64,000 bases of DNA, taken from contig JANPBT010000052.1 in the NCBI GenBank assembly GCA_031430575.1, positions 1 through 64,000 on the forward strand, read 5' to 3'. The stretch's first letter is position 1. Each line of letters opens with the position of its first letter. The DNA is from JANMDS01 sp031430575 (GTDB lineage Bacteria; Pseudomonadota; Gammaproteobacteria; Burkholderiales; Casimicrobiaceae). Under the pieces are notes generated by a model. It was not told where the DNA came from. It made no database searches and saw nothing but the letters and a program-made list of their open reading frames with translations. Both the position numbers and the translations under genes were made by a program. Shown piece by piece: positions 50,050-58,221 of this stretch.

Positions 50050-50676
50050 ATGCCCAATTCTGCGCCGCAGGTATACGAAATCGATGGACTTCGCCCAGTG
50101 ATTTCGCCCGGGGCATACGTTCACCCAAGCGCGGTATTAATCGGTGACGTGATTATTGCCGCTGGAGCGTATATCGGGCCGTGCGCATGCTTGCGCGGCG
50201 ATTTTGGCCGGATTGTGATTGGGGAAAACGCCAATGTGCAAGACACCTGCGTTTTGCACGGTTTCCCTGAAAGTGATACCGTCGTCGCGGCTTTCGGTCA
50301 CATCGGACACGGGGCGGTATTGCATGGCTGCCGAGTGGGTCGCAACGCTTTGGTGGGAATGAATGCAGTGGTGATGGATGATGCTGAAATTGGCGAAGAG
50401 GCGATTGTTGGTGCGAGCGCATTTATTAAAGCCCGATTTATCGTGCCACCGCGTATGCTCGCGATGGGCGCACCTGCCAAAATCATTCGGCCCTTAACGA
50501 GCCAAGAAATCGTTTGGAAAACAGAAGGCACCGCAACCTACGTGGCATTGGCCAAACGCAGCTTGGAAAGCATGAAGCTGGTCTCCGCGCTGACCGCGCC
50601 AGAACCGAACCGCAAAAAAATACAAGCCGGCGCCGTGCGTCCGCTTTCCGCGCTTAAAGCCGATCTGAAAGATTAA
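50050..50676 (+). CDS. Gamma-class carbonic anhydrase-like hexapeptide-repeat protein (PaaY/CaiE type)
   Basis: A left-handed beta-helix protein of 208 residues. Hexapeptide repeats run from about residue 20 to 150 (VHPSAVLIGDVIIAAGAYIGP). Metal-binding histidines are seen in CVLHGF and GHIGHGAVLHGC. Members hydrate CO2 or hydrolyse CoA thioesters as in PaaY. The C-terminal helix is extended. The dispersed repeat at 50057-50074 supplies residues NSAPQV directly after the start Met. It is 3 bases before the S41 peptidase gene. Confidence 0.85.
   Translation: MPNSAPQVYEIDGLRPVISPGAYVHPSAVLIGDVIIAAGAYIGPCACLRGDFGRIVIGENANVQDTCVLHGFPESDTVVAAFGHIGHGAVLHGCRVGRNALVGMNAVVMDDAEIGEEAIVGASAFIKARFIVPPRMLAMGAPAKIIRPLTSQEIVWKTEGTATYVALAKRSLESMKLVSALTAPEPNRKKIQAGAVRPLSALKADLKD
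50057..50074 (-). repeat. Dispersed 18-bp repeat at the start of the carbonic anhydrase-like gene
   Basis: Perfect copy, ATTCTGCGCCGCAGGTAT, 8 bases after the A of the start codon. Read as NSAPQVY. Confidence 0.9.
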
Positions 50677-50679
50677 GAA

Positions 50680-52002
50680 ATGAACAAATTTACGCAATTC
50701 TGCGCCGCAGGTATGTTGAGCCTACTCTCGGGTTGTGCGGTGCTCGATTCCCATAACGTGCTTGGGCGAATGGCGGTACCGCGCGAGACTTTTGAGCCGC
50801 TTTCTCATGCCCAACGATTACTCGTTGTGGATCAGGTCTGGGAGACGATCAACACGCGTTATATTGATCCAGGGATGAACGGGATCGATTGGGTTGGCGT
50901 ACGCAAGCGCTATGCCGATCAATTCCCCGCGACCCAAAGTGAGGAAATATTTTGGGATACGCTCGATCGCATGGTCGGGGAGTTAAACGACTCACACACC
51001 CGCATCGAGAGCCCCGCGCGCGTGCGTGACCGCAAAAATTTCGGTGGCTTGAGCTATGGGTTAGGCTTGGCGCAGGTCGAAGGCCAGTTGCTGGTATTGG
51101 GTGTCAACAATGAATCGGATGCGTGGTTCGCTGGCGTGCGCGCGGGCATGATTGTCACCGAGATTAATCAAATACCTGCGGCGCAGATTTATGCCGATTC
51201 GCTCGCAAAATCACGTAAACAGTCAACCGATGCCATTCGCGCGCGGCAAGTCATCCGCACGCTTTTAGAAGCGAAGGACAACGGCACGTTGGCCGTCGTC
51301 GCCCAGCGCGAGGACGGCAGTACGGTTTCGGCAACCTTGAAGCCACGCGCCATCCGTGGTCTACCGACGGTGATGCACCGTACGCTGCCGTCTGGCTTTG
51401 GCTACCTTCGGTTTTCAGCTTTTAATGAATCGCTGCGTGCCCGCGTGCTTGAGGGGTTATCTTTGCTGAAAGATGTGCCGGCATTGATCATTGATCTACG
51501 CGGCAACGGCGGCGGATCGATGGCGATGACCAGCGCGATTGTCGGACGCTTTATGGCAAAAGAGGCGCAGCCGCTGAAAATCGTACTACGCGACGACAAA
51601 CCCGTACGTGTGCTGGGTATTCCGATGATTAGTAGCGACGCAAAGGCAACGCCCGCGGGCAAAGAGGCATTTAATAAGCCTGTCGTGATTCTTACCGATC
51701 TCAGCAGCGCGAGCGCGAGCGAAGCGCTTGCCGCATCGATGCGCGAGCTGGGCAATGCAACTGTCGTTGGGCAAACCAGTTGCGGCTGCTTGCTTGGCTT
51801 TTTGGGCTATCTGAGCTTACCCGGCGGCGCGGAAATGGCTTACAGCGAAATTGCATTGGTGACCGCATCGGGCAAACGCATTGAAGGACAGGGCGTCGTT
51901 CCAGACATCGAAGTGGCGGTTACGATTGCGGGCGTTCGCAGTGCGCGCGACCGTAGCCTCGAAGCAGCGGTAGCGCATTTGCAAAAAATAACCGGTAAAT
52001 AA
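50680..52002 (+). CDS. S41 family peptidase, lipoprotein
   Basis: A C-terminal-processing-type serine protease. The signal peptide ends in LLSGC, so the 440-residue protein should be lipid-anchored. After a helical N-domain comes a PDZ-like part (about 115-215, LLVLGVNNESDAWFAGVRAGMIVTEI), then the protease core with YLRFSAFNE, ALIIDLRGNGGG and the serine region DLSSASASEALAASM. GVVPDIEV closes the core. The dispersed repeat occurs twice: in the signal peptide (FCAAGM) and in the PDZ part (IPAAQI). It is co-transcribed with the carbonic anhydrase-like gene. Confidence 0.9.
   Translation: MNKFTQFCAAGMLSLLSGCAVLDSHNVLGRMAVPRETFEPLSHAQRLLVVDQVWETINTRYIDPGMNGIDWVGVRKRYADQFPATQSEEIFWDTLDRMVGELNDSHTRIESPARVRDRKNFGGLSYGLGLAQVEGQLLVLGVNNESDAWFAGVRAGMIVTEINQIPAAQIYADSLAKSRKQSTDAIRARQVIRTLLEAKDNGTLAVVAQREDGSTVSATLKPRAIRGLPTVMHRTLPSGFGYLRFSAFNESLRARVLEGLSLLKDVPALIIDLRGNGGGSMAMTSAIVGRFMAKEAQPLKIVLRDDKPVRVLGIPMISSDAKATPAGKEAFNKPVVILTDLSSASASEALAASMRELGNATVVGQTSCGCLLGFLGYLSLPGGAEMAYSEIALVTASGKRIEGQGVVPDIEVAVTIAGVRSARDRSLEAAVAHLQKITGK
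50697..50714 (-). repeat. Dispersed 18-bp repeat in the S41 peptidase signal peptide
   Basis: Perfect copy, read as FCAAGM, between the positive start and the lipobox. Confidence 0.9.
51172..51189 (+). repeat. Dispersed 18-bp repeat in the S41 peptidase PDZ region
   Basis: ATACCTGCGGCGCAGATT, read as IPAAQI. Confidence 0.85.
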
Positions 52003-52017
52003 GACCCAAAAGGGCAA

Positions 52018-52035
52018 AATCTGCGCCGCAGGTAT
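52018..52035 (-). repeat. Dispersed 18-bp repeat between convergent genes
   Basis: AATCTGCGCCGCAGGTAT. Its last base is part of the stop codon of the enolase-superfamily gene. Confidence 0.85.
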
Positions 52036-53159
52036 TAACCGTGAAACTGCGCAACATCACGCACCCACGCCCGCGCTTGGGCGCTTAAGCTTACGCCCAA
52101 GCCCGCGCGCGTCGGCACGATCATGCGCCCGTTTGCAATTTCAATGCGCTCGTTAAAGAGCGGCTCGAGCCACTCAAAATGCTCGACCCACGGCTCGGTT
52201 TTATAGGCGGCGGCCAGGTGAATGTGGAGCTCCATGGCGAAGTGCGGCGCGAGCATTAAACCCGCATGCTCAGCGAGTGCGGCAATTTTAAGAAAAGGCG
52301 TAATCCCGCCCACGCGTGGGGCATCGGGCATGAGGTAATCGGCGGCACGGTGGCGAATTAAATCGAAATGTTCGCCCACACTGGTGAGCATTTCGCCCGT
52401 GGCAATTGGGGTGTCAAATTGGGCGGTGAGCGCGGCGTGACCTTCGTGGTCGTAGGCGTCGAGTGGCTCTTCGATCCAGACCAAATTAAATCGCTCGAAG
52501 GTGCGGCACATGCGCTGCGCAGTGGGTCGATCCCATTGCTGGTTGGCATCGACCATGATCGAAACCTCTTCGCCCAATTGTTTGCGCACCGTGGCGACGC
52601 GCTCAATATCGAGCGCGCAATTCGGTTGCCCGACCTTTAATTTGATTCCGCCGATCCCTTTTGCAATCGACGCTTGGGCATTGACCAGTAATTGATCGAG
52701 CGGCGTATGCAAAAAACCGCCTGAGGTGTTGTAGCAGCGTACGGTGTCGCGGTGCGCGCCGAGCAATTTAGCGAGCGACAAATTCGCGCGCTTGGCTTTC
52801 AAATCCCAGAGCGCGACATCAAACGCGCCGATGGCTTGCACACTCATTCCGCTTCGCCCCACCGATGCGCCGGCCCAGCAAAGCGTGTCCCAAAGCTTTG
52901 CAATATCGTTGGGGTCTTCCCCGACCAACACCGGCGCGATTTCTTTCGCGTGGGCAAATTGCCCGGGGCCGCCAGCGCGCTTGGAATAGCTAAAGCCCAA
53001 GCCTTCGTGCCCGTTTGCGGTTTTGATTTCGGCGAATAAGATCGCGATTTCGGTCATCGGCTTTTGCTTGCCAGTGAGCACTTTTGCATCGCTGATGGGG
53101 TTTGCCAGAGGCAGAATGCACGAAGAGACGCGCAGCCACGAAATTGAGTCAGGTTTCAT
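52035..53159 (-). CDS. Enolase-superfamily sugar-acid dehydratase (mandelate racemase family)
   Basis: 374 residues with the barrel signature of the mandelate racemase/muconate lactonizing group. It has GGIKLKVGQ (Lys-x-Lys base), MVDANQQW, WIEEPLD and ATGEMLTS (Asp, Glu and Glu metal ligands) and MLAPHFAMELHIHL (catalytic His). MPDAPRVGGITPFLK is close to the L-talarate/galactarate dehydratase type. The exact substrate cannot be read from sequence. It lies 4 bases after a GarD-type gene, which supports aldarate use. Confidence 0.85.
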   Translation of the reverse strand: MKPDSISWLRVSSCILPLANPISDAKVLTGKQKPMTEIAILFAEIKTANGHEGLGFSYSKRAGGPGQFAHAKEIAPVLVGEDPNDIAKLWDTLCWAGASVGRSGMSVQAIGAFDVALWDLKAKRANLSLAKLLGAHRDTVRCYNTSGGFLHTPLDQLLVNAQASIAKGIGGIKLKVGQPNCALDIERVATVRKQLGEEVSIMVDANQQWDRPTAQRMCRTFERFNLVWIEEPLDAYDHEGHAALTAQFDTPIATGEMLTSVGEHFDLIRHRAADYLMPDAPRVGGITPFLKIAALAEHAGLMLAPHFAMELHIHLAAAYKTEPWVEHFEWLEPLFNERIEIANGRMIVPTRAGLGVSLSAQARAWVRDVAQFHG

Positions 53160-53163
53160 ATTT

Positions 53164-54714
53164 TCAGGTCACGGGAGCGGGGTTGAAAAGTACGAGCGCG
53201 TTATGCAGTTTCCATTGCTCAGCGTACGTTTTTTTGCGACCACTGGCCACCTCTAACATCAAATGAAACAACTCCCAGCCGATGTCCTCGATCGTCGCGG
53301 TGCCGTCGGCAATTTTGCCCGCGTTGACGTCCATCAAATCGTGCCACCGGCGGGCCAGATCGGTACGCGTAGCCACTTTAATCACAGGACATGCGGCCAA
53401 GCCATACGGCGTGCCGCGCCCCGTGGTGAATACGTGCAAGTTCATTCCTGCTGCGAGCTGTAGCGTGCCGCAGATGAAATCGCTGGCGGGCGTTGCGGCG
53501 TAGGTCAAGCCTTTATGCTTCAACTTTTCGCCTGGCGCAAGCACGCCCGTAATTGGCGCGCTGCCCGATTTAACAATTGAGCCCATCGCTTTTTCGACGA
53601 TGTTAGAGAGCCCCCCTTTTTTGTTGCCGGGTGTGGTGTTGGCGCTGCGATCTACTTTGCCGCGCGCGAGGTAGGCGTCGTACCAGGCCATCTCCCGAAT
53701 TATCGCCCGTGCAACCTCGGGCGTGGAGGCGCGCGCGGTGAGCTGATCGATGCCATCGCGCACTTCTGTGGTCTCAGAAAACATCACGCTTGCCCCAGCG
53801 CGCACCAGCAAATCGGTGCAAAAGCCTACCGCTGGATTCGCGGTGGCGCCAGAAAACGCATCGCTGCCGCCGCACTGCACGCCCACGACCAGCGCACTCG
53901 CGCAAACGGGTTTCCGTCGACGGTCATTGAGCCGCGCTAAGTGCACTTTGGCTCTTTCCATAATCGCTTCAATCATCGACATGAACCCGATGTGCGCATC
54001 ATCTTGCAGGCAGGTGACATCCAGCGCTACATTTTCGCCGCGCTGATCGACAATAGGAATCGTACCAGGTGGCATCAGCCGCTCAGGTTGCAATTTTTCG
54101 CAGCCCAAGCTCACGACCATCACTTCCCCACCGAAATTCGGGTTCAAGCTAATATTTCGCAAGGTGCGAATCGGAATCTCCGCGCCTTCGGCATCAATCG
54201 CCACGCCGCAACCGTAAGTGTGTTCGATGCCGACCACATCATCGACATTTGGATAACGCGGCAGCAATTCAGCTTTGATGTGGGAAACCGCAAATTCAAC
54301 CACGCCAGAGACACACTGCACGGTGGTCGTGATTGCCAAAATATTGCGCGTGCCCACAGACCCATCGGCATTGCAAAAACCATCGAAGGTATACCCGTCG
54401 AGCGGAAGCAAGGCTGAGGGTTTCAATGTCGCGATCGGGAGATTTTCGAGTGAGCGCGCTTCGGGCATGTTCAGCAAACGCTCATGAACCCAACTTCCTG
54501 CGAGAATCGGTTGCAGCGCGTAGCCAATGGGAATGCCATAACGAATCACCGCCGCGCCTGCTGTGAAATTTACGAGCGCAACTTTATGCCCTTGCGGGAT
54601 TTTGTCGCGCAGAACGAGGCCATCAATGAGGGCCACACCCGCTGGCAATCCGCCGTCGTTGGCGACGATGGCAACGTTGTCGCTCGGATGCATTTTTATA
54701 GTGAGCGGATTCAT
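53164..54714 (-). CDS. garD: Galactarate/altronate dehydratase family protein (GarD-like)
   Basis: A UxaA/GarD-type dehydratase that removes water from a hexarate or hexonate. From ATG 54714 (MNPLTIKMHP) it has 516 residues. It has an N-terminal SAF-like domain (about 1-95), then the main domain with DGFCNADGSVGTRN, GIEHTYGCGVA, VVSLGCEKLQPE, VGVQCGGSDAFSGATANPA and TTGRGTPYGLAACPVIKV. A start 51 bases upstream is open but not conserved in type. It shares the intergenic region with the LacI-type gene and has a likely operator at 54752. Confidence 0.9.
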   Translation of the reverse strand: MNPLTIKMHPSDNVAIVANDGGLPAGVALIDGLVLRDKIPQGHKVALVNFTAGAAVIRYGIPIGYALQPILAGSWVHERLLNMPEARSLENLPIATLKPSALLPLDGYTFDGFCNADGSVGTRNILAITTTVQCVSGVVEFAVSHIKAELLPRYPNVDDVVGIEHTYGCGVAIDAEGAEIPIRTLRNISLNPNFGGEVMVVSLGCEKLQPERLMPPGTIPIVDQRGENVALDVTCLQDDAHIGFMSMIEAIMERAKVHLARLNDRRRKPVCASALVVGVQCGGSDAFSGATANPAVGFCTDLLVRAGASVMFSETTEVRDGIDQLTARASTPEVARAIIREMAWYDAYLARGKVDRSANTTPGNKKGGLSNIVEKAMGSIVKSGSAPITGVLAPGEKLKHKGLTYAATPASDFICGTLQLAAGMNLHVFTTGRGTPYGLAACPVIKVATRTDLARRWHDLMDVNAGKIADGTATIEDIGWELFHLMLEVASGRKKTYAEQWKLHNALVLFNPAPVT

Positions 54715-54751
54715 AAATTGCGCGAAATCGAGAAAAAGAAATATACCGTAT

Positions 54752-54764
54752 GATACCGCTACCA
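54752..54764. promoter_or_regulatory. Probable operator of the LacI-type regulator (garD/lacI region)
   Basis: GATACCGCTACCA lies between the divergent garD-like and regulator genes and is identical to the site at 55856-55868. This shared 13-mer would let the regulator control both itself and the dehydratases. Confidence 0.7.
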
Positions 54765-54788
54765 ATTGAGGTTACCTAGAGCGCTGCA

Positions 54789-55817
54789 ATGTCTGAACCG
54801 ATTACTTTCAAAAAAACGCGTCGCGGCAGCGGTGCGCTCACCCTACGCGATGTTGCAGCCTTGGCCGGCGTTGCCCCCATTACTGCATCGCGCGCAATCA
54901 ATACGCCCAGCCAAGTTTCGCCCTTGTTATTGAAAAAAGTACAAGATGCGGTCGCTCGCACTGGATACGTGCCGAATCGGGCTGCGGGCGGGCTGGCCTC
55001 CTCGCGCAGTCGGCTGATCGCAGCGGTCACGCCGAGCACGGTGATGTCGGTATTTATGGGCACGATTGAAGCGCTCAACAGCGCACTCTTCGAGGCCGAC
55101 TATCAGCTCATGCTCGGCCAAACAAGTTACTCACTTTCGCGCGAGGAAACCTTGCTCGAGGCGATCATTGGTAGGCGACCTGATGGTATTTTTCTCACCG
55201 GCATTTTGCCCCCTGGAAAAGGTCGCACGATGCTTCTCGCCTCTGGTATTCCAGTGGTGGAGACTTGGGATTTAACGCCGACACCGATTGACATGTTGAT
55301 TGGTTTTTCGCATGACGACATCGGTAGGGATGTGGCGAATCACATGTATAAAAGGAGCTATCGATCCTTTGCGCTCGTTCGCGCAAGTGACGAGCGCGCA
55401 GTTCGACGAGGCATTGCATTTAAGGCTGCGCTGACTAAGCTGAGATTGAAGCAGCCGGTTGAGATTAATGTTGGCGCGTCGCGCACGATTAAAAGTGGCC
55501 GCGAAGCGCTCGCTCAAATTCTCAAAACTGCGCCGCAGGTACACGCCATTTTTTGCAGCTCAGATTTGCTGGCGTTTGGTGTGATGCTTGAAGCCCAATC
55601 CCGCGGTTTACGCATTCCCCATGATATGGCGATTATGGGTTTTGGCGATGCACCTTTTGCCGCTGATCTCGTGCCGTCACTCAGCTCAGTGCGCATTAAT
55701 GGCGAAAATATCGGGCAATTAGCGGCTCGGTATTTAATTGACCGTGCAGAGGGACGATCGGTTGCCGAGCCAATTGTTAACGTAGGCTTTTCTATTATTG
55801 AGCGCGAAAGTACGTAG
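54789..55817 (+). CDS. LacI-family transcriptional regulator of sugar-acid genes
   Basis: 342 residues. The N-terminal helix-turn-helix is LTLRDVAALAGVAPITASRAIN, followed by the hinge helix PNRAAGGLASSRS and a periplasmic-binding-like domain (GRRPDGIFLTGILPP, HAIFCSSDLLAFGVM). It resembles GntR-type gluconate regulators. Operators with the core GGTAGCGCTACC are seen on both sides of the gene, so autoregulation is likely. The dispersed repeat at 55525-55542 is read as TAPQVH just before the conserved AIFCSSD strand. Confidence 0.92.
   Translation: MSEPITFKKTRRGSGALTLRDVAALAGVAPITASRAINTPSQVSPLLLKKVQDAVARTGYVPNRAAGGLASSRSRLIAAVTPSTVMSVFMGTIEALNSALFEADYQLMLGQTSYSLSREETLLEAIIGRRPDGIFLTGILPPGKGRTMLLASGIPVVETWDLTPTPIDMLIGFSHDDIGRDVANHMYKRSYRSFALVRASDERAVRRGIAFKAALTKLRLKQPVEINVGASRTIKSGREALAQILKTAPQVHAIFCSSDLLAFGVMLEAQSRGLRIPHDMAIMGFGDAPFAADLVPSLSSVRINGENIGQLAARYLIDRAEGRSVAEPIVNVGFSIIEREST
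55525..55542 (-). repeat. Dispersed 18-bp repeat inside the LacI-type gene
   Basis: AAACTGCGCCGCAGGTAC, read as KTAPQVH. Confidence 0.8.
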
Positions 55818-55840
55818 CTCTTGGCGCGCATCGTTTTTTC

Positions 55841-55898
55841 TTGACATCCTAAAAAGATACCGCTACCATCTGTTGAAATCAATATGGTAGCGCTACCA
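55841..55898 (+). promoter_or_regulatory. Promoter with two LacI-type operators before the lactonase gene
   Basis: TTGACA (55841-55846) and TACCAT (55864-55869) are 17 bases apart. GATACCGCTACCA (55856-55868) overlaps the -10 element, and the perfect palindrome TGGTAGCGCTACCA (55885-55898) lies near the transcript start. This is a classic repressor layout. The lactonase ATG follows at 55937 after AGGAG. Confidence 0.75.
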
Positions 55899-55936
55899 AT
55901 AGTGACGAACATTCCTCAAACTGCACAGGAGACATC

Positions 55937-57055
55937 ATGACAAACACCACTTCCACCGCCCGACGTGGCTTTCTAAAAGTAACGGCAGCAACCGGGCTGA
56001 CGACGATGGCGAGCGCGACGCTCGCGCAATCATTTGAGTTCAAGCCCAATCAGCGTTACCCCGATCCTTCTGTGTTAATTCTTGATCCGAGCTTTGCGAA
56101 ATATCGCATTTACAGCAGCACAGTCGAGCAGCTAGGCACGGGGATGCGCTGGGCGGAGGGGCCCGTGTATTTTCCGAGCGAGACGGCGGGCGGCGCTGGC
56201 TATTTGCTGTGCACAGACATTCCAAACAATCGCCTGATGAAGTACGACGAGGCCACCGAGAAATTTAGCGTTTACAAAACGAATGTGAACTACGCTAACG
56301 GCAATACGCGGGATCGGCAAGGGCGATTGATTACCTGCGAGCATTCGGTAACACGCCGTGTTGTGCGTTGGGAAAAAAGCGGTGCAATGACCGTGCTCGC
56401 TGATCGATTTGAAGGCAAACGCTTAAACGCGCCGAACGATATCGTTGTGAAATCGGACGACACCATTTGGTTCACTGATCCGTTATTTGGCATCAATGGC
56501 GAATGGGAGGGCGAGCGCGCAAAACCAGAGCAGGCGACGACCAACGTTTACCGCATTGCGAAAGACGGTAAGCTCACCGCAGTGATTACCGATCTCGTTA
56601 ATCCCAACGGTTTGGCATTTTCGCCGGACGAGAAAAAACTCTATGTTGTGGAATGGAAGGGCACGCCGAACCGCAGTATTTGGAGCTACGACGTGGGCGC
56701 GGATGGAAGCTGCACCAACAAAGTGAAGCTAATCGACGCCGATGGCCCTGGCTCTCTAGATGGTTTCCGCGTTGATCGCGATGGCAATTTGTGGTGCGGT
56801 TGGGGCTACAACGGTTCGTTTCAAGCGACGGCAACCGATGTGGGCGGCGGTATGAAAGCCCATTTGCAAAATGCAAAAACCGAAGATTACGACGGTGTGA
56901 AAATTTTTAACAAAGACGGTAAGCCCATTGGGTTCATCCGCTTGCCTGAGCGCTGCTCAAACCTAGAATTTGGTGGCTCAAAGCGCAACCGACTTTACAT
57001 GACGGCATGCCACTCGCTCTATGCCGTTTATGTTGAATCCCATGGCGCAGTCTAG
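55937..57055 (+). CDS. SMP-30/gluconolactonase family protein with Tat signal
   Basis: A periplasmic sugar lactonase. The N-terminus ARRGFLKVTAATG with an Ala-rich stretch and ATLAQS is a twin-arginine signal. The 372-residue beta-propeller shows MRWAEGPVYFPS, NYANGNTRDRQGRLITCEH, LNAPNDIVVKSDDTIWFTDP, NPNGLAFSPDEKKLYV and LDGFRVDRDGNLWCG, the metal-binding Glu, Asn and Asp sites of gluconolactonases. It is the first gene of the plus-strand catabolic set. Confidence 0.93.
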   Translation: MTNTTSTARRGFLKVTAATGLTTMASATLAQSFEFKPNQRYPDPSVLILDPSFAKYRIYSSTVEQLGTGMRWAEGPVYFPSETAGGAGYLLCTDIPNNRLMKYDEATEKFSVYKTNVNYANGNTRDRQGRLITCEHSVTRRVVRWEKSGAMTVLADRFEGKRLNAPNDIVVKSDDTIWFTDPLFGINGEWEGERAKPEQATTNVYRIAKDGKLTAVITDLVNPNGLAFSPDEKKLYVVEWKGTPNRSIWSYDVGADGSCTNKVKLIDADGPGSLDGFRVDRDGNLWCGWGYNGSFQATATDVGGGMKAHLQNAKTEDYDGVKIFNKDGKPIGFIRLPERCSNLEFGGSKRNRLYMTACHSLYAVYVESHGAV

Positions 57056-57123
57056 CCGCTAGAATTAATCGCAGATTCATCGTTAACACCTGTTTTATTG
57101 CAAATTAATGTTTAAGGATACAC

Positions 57124-58110
57124 ATGAAAATTAACTCTACTTTATTTCGCGGCGCAATCAGCATAGTGGCCGCGGTCGCAAGCCTCGCAGCGGCGTCCGC
57201 GCACGCGCAGGCCGACTACCCTAGCAAGACGATCAAAATAATTGTGTCCTTCCCGCCTGGCGGCACCAGTGATGTGATGGGTCGCATGGTGGCCGATGAG
57301 CTGGGCAAAGCGCTTAAGCAGCCCGTGGTCGTAGAAAACATCGGCGGCGCTGGCGGTACGATTGGCATCGACCGCGCGCTCAAAATGCCTGCGGATGGTT
57401 ACACGATTATCCAAACTGGCGTGGGGCAAAATGCGGTCGCACACGGGCTTGACCCGAACCTGAAATACAACTCAATGAATGATTTTGTGCATCTATCGCA
57501 AACCCATTCCGGGCCAAATGTGTTGGTGGTCAACGCCAATACGCCTTACAAAACCTTGGCAGATATCGTTGATTACGCCAAGAAAAATCCGGGCAAGTTA
57601 GATTACGGATTTACCCACGCTGCCTCTGGCCATATGGCGATGGAGCTTTTCAAGCAAACGGCCAATGTTGATTTGACCGGTATTTCGTATAAGGGCGGTG
57701 GTCCGATGCTGACCGATCTACTTGGCGGACAAATCCCGATCATGTTCATCAACCAAGATGCCGCCTTGCCACACGTAAAGGGTGGCAAGTTACGCGCAAT
57801 TGCGGTGACAAGCGCACTGCGCAATCCTCTCTATCCCGACATCCCCACCATTGCAGAATCAGGCTACAAAGGCTTTGAAGCGCTGTCGTGGTCTGGCATG
57901 TCCGTCGCCAAAGGCACACCACAGCCGATCATCGACAAACTGGAAGCAGCGCTCTCGCAAGTGATGGCCAATGAAAACGTAAAAACGCGCATGGGCTCGG
58001 TGGGTTTTATCATCCCACAGCAAGGTGGAAGAGCCTACGCGGCTTTCGTCAAGAGCGAGCTTGATACGTGGACGCGCGTGATCAAAACTGCGGGCATCAA
58101 GCCGCAGTAA
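57124..58110 (+). CDS. Bug-family tripartite tricarboxylate transporter receptor protein
   Basis: A periplasmic binding protein of the TctC/Bug family, 328 residues with signal peptide ending near AHAQA. The family pattern YPSKTIKIIVSFPPGGTSDVMGR is followed by GGAGGTIGI, YKGGGPMLTDLLGGQI and IAVTSALRNPLYPDIPTIAESGYKGFE. No TctA/TctB membrane genes are nearby, which is usual for this family. The neighbouring enzymes suggest a sugar-acid ligand. AAGGA stands 8 bases before ATG. Confidence 0.95.
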   Translation: MKINSTLFRGAISIVAAVASLAAASAHAQADYPSKTIKIIVSFPPGGTSDVMGRMVADELGKALKQPVVVENIGGAGGTIGIDRALKMPADGYTIIQTGVGQNAVAHGLDPNLKYNSMNDFVHLSQTHSGPNVLVVNANTPYKTLADIVDYAKKNPGKLDYGFTHAASGHMAMELFKQTANVDLTGISYKGGGPMLTDLLGGQIPIMFINQDAALPHVKGGKLRAIAVTSALRNPLYPDIPTIAESGYKGFEALSWSGMSVAKGTPQPIIDKLEAALSQVMANENVKTRMGSVGFIIPQQGGRAYAAFVKSELDTWTRVIKTAGIKPQ

Positions 58111-58127
58111 CCGACTCTTTTATATGT

Positions 58128-58199
58128 ATACCTGCGGCGCAGAATTGGCATTTTTGAGGCAATATGTCTGGAAAAGTGCTCATTCTGCGCCGCAGGTAT
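58128..58199. terminator. Perfect inverted pair of the dispersed repeat between the Bug gene and the dehydratase gene
   Basis: ATACCTGCGGCGCAGAAT (58128-58145) and its exact reverse complement (58182-58199) enclose 36 bases and form an 18-bp stem. The flanking genes have the same direction, so the structure may terminate or punctuate the message. No long T-run follows. Confidence 0.6.
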
Positions 58200-58221
58200 T
58201 GACCACAACACTCAGCTTACG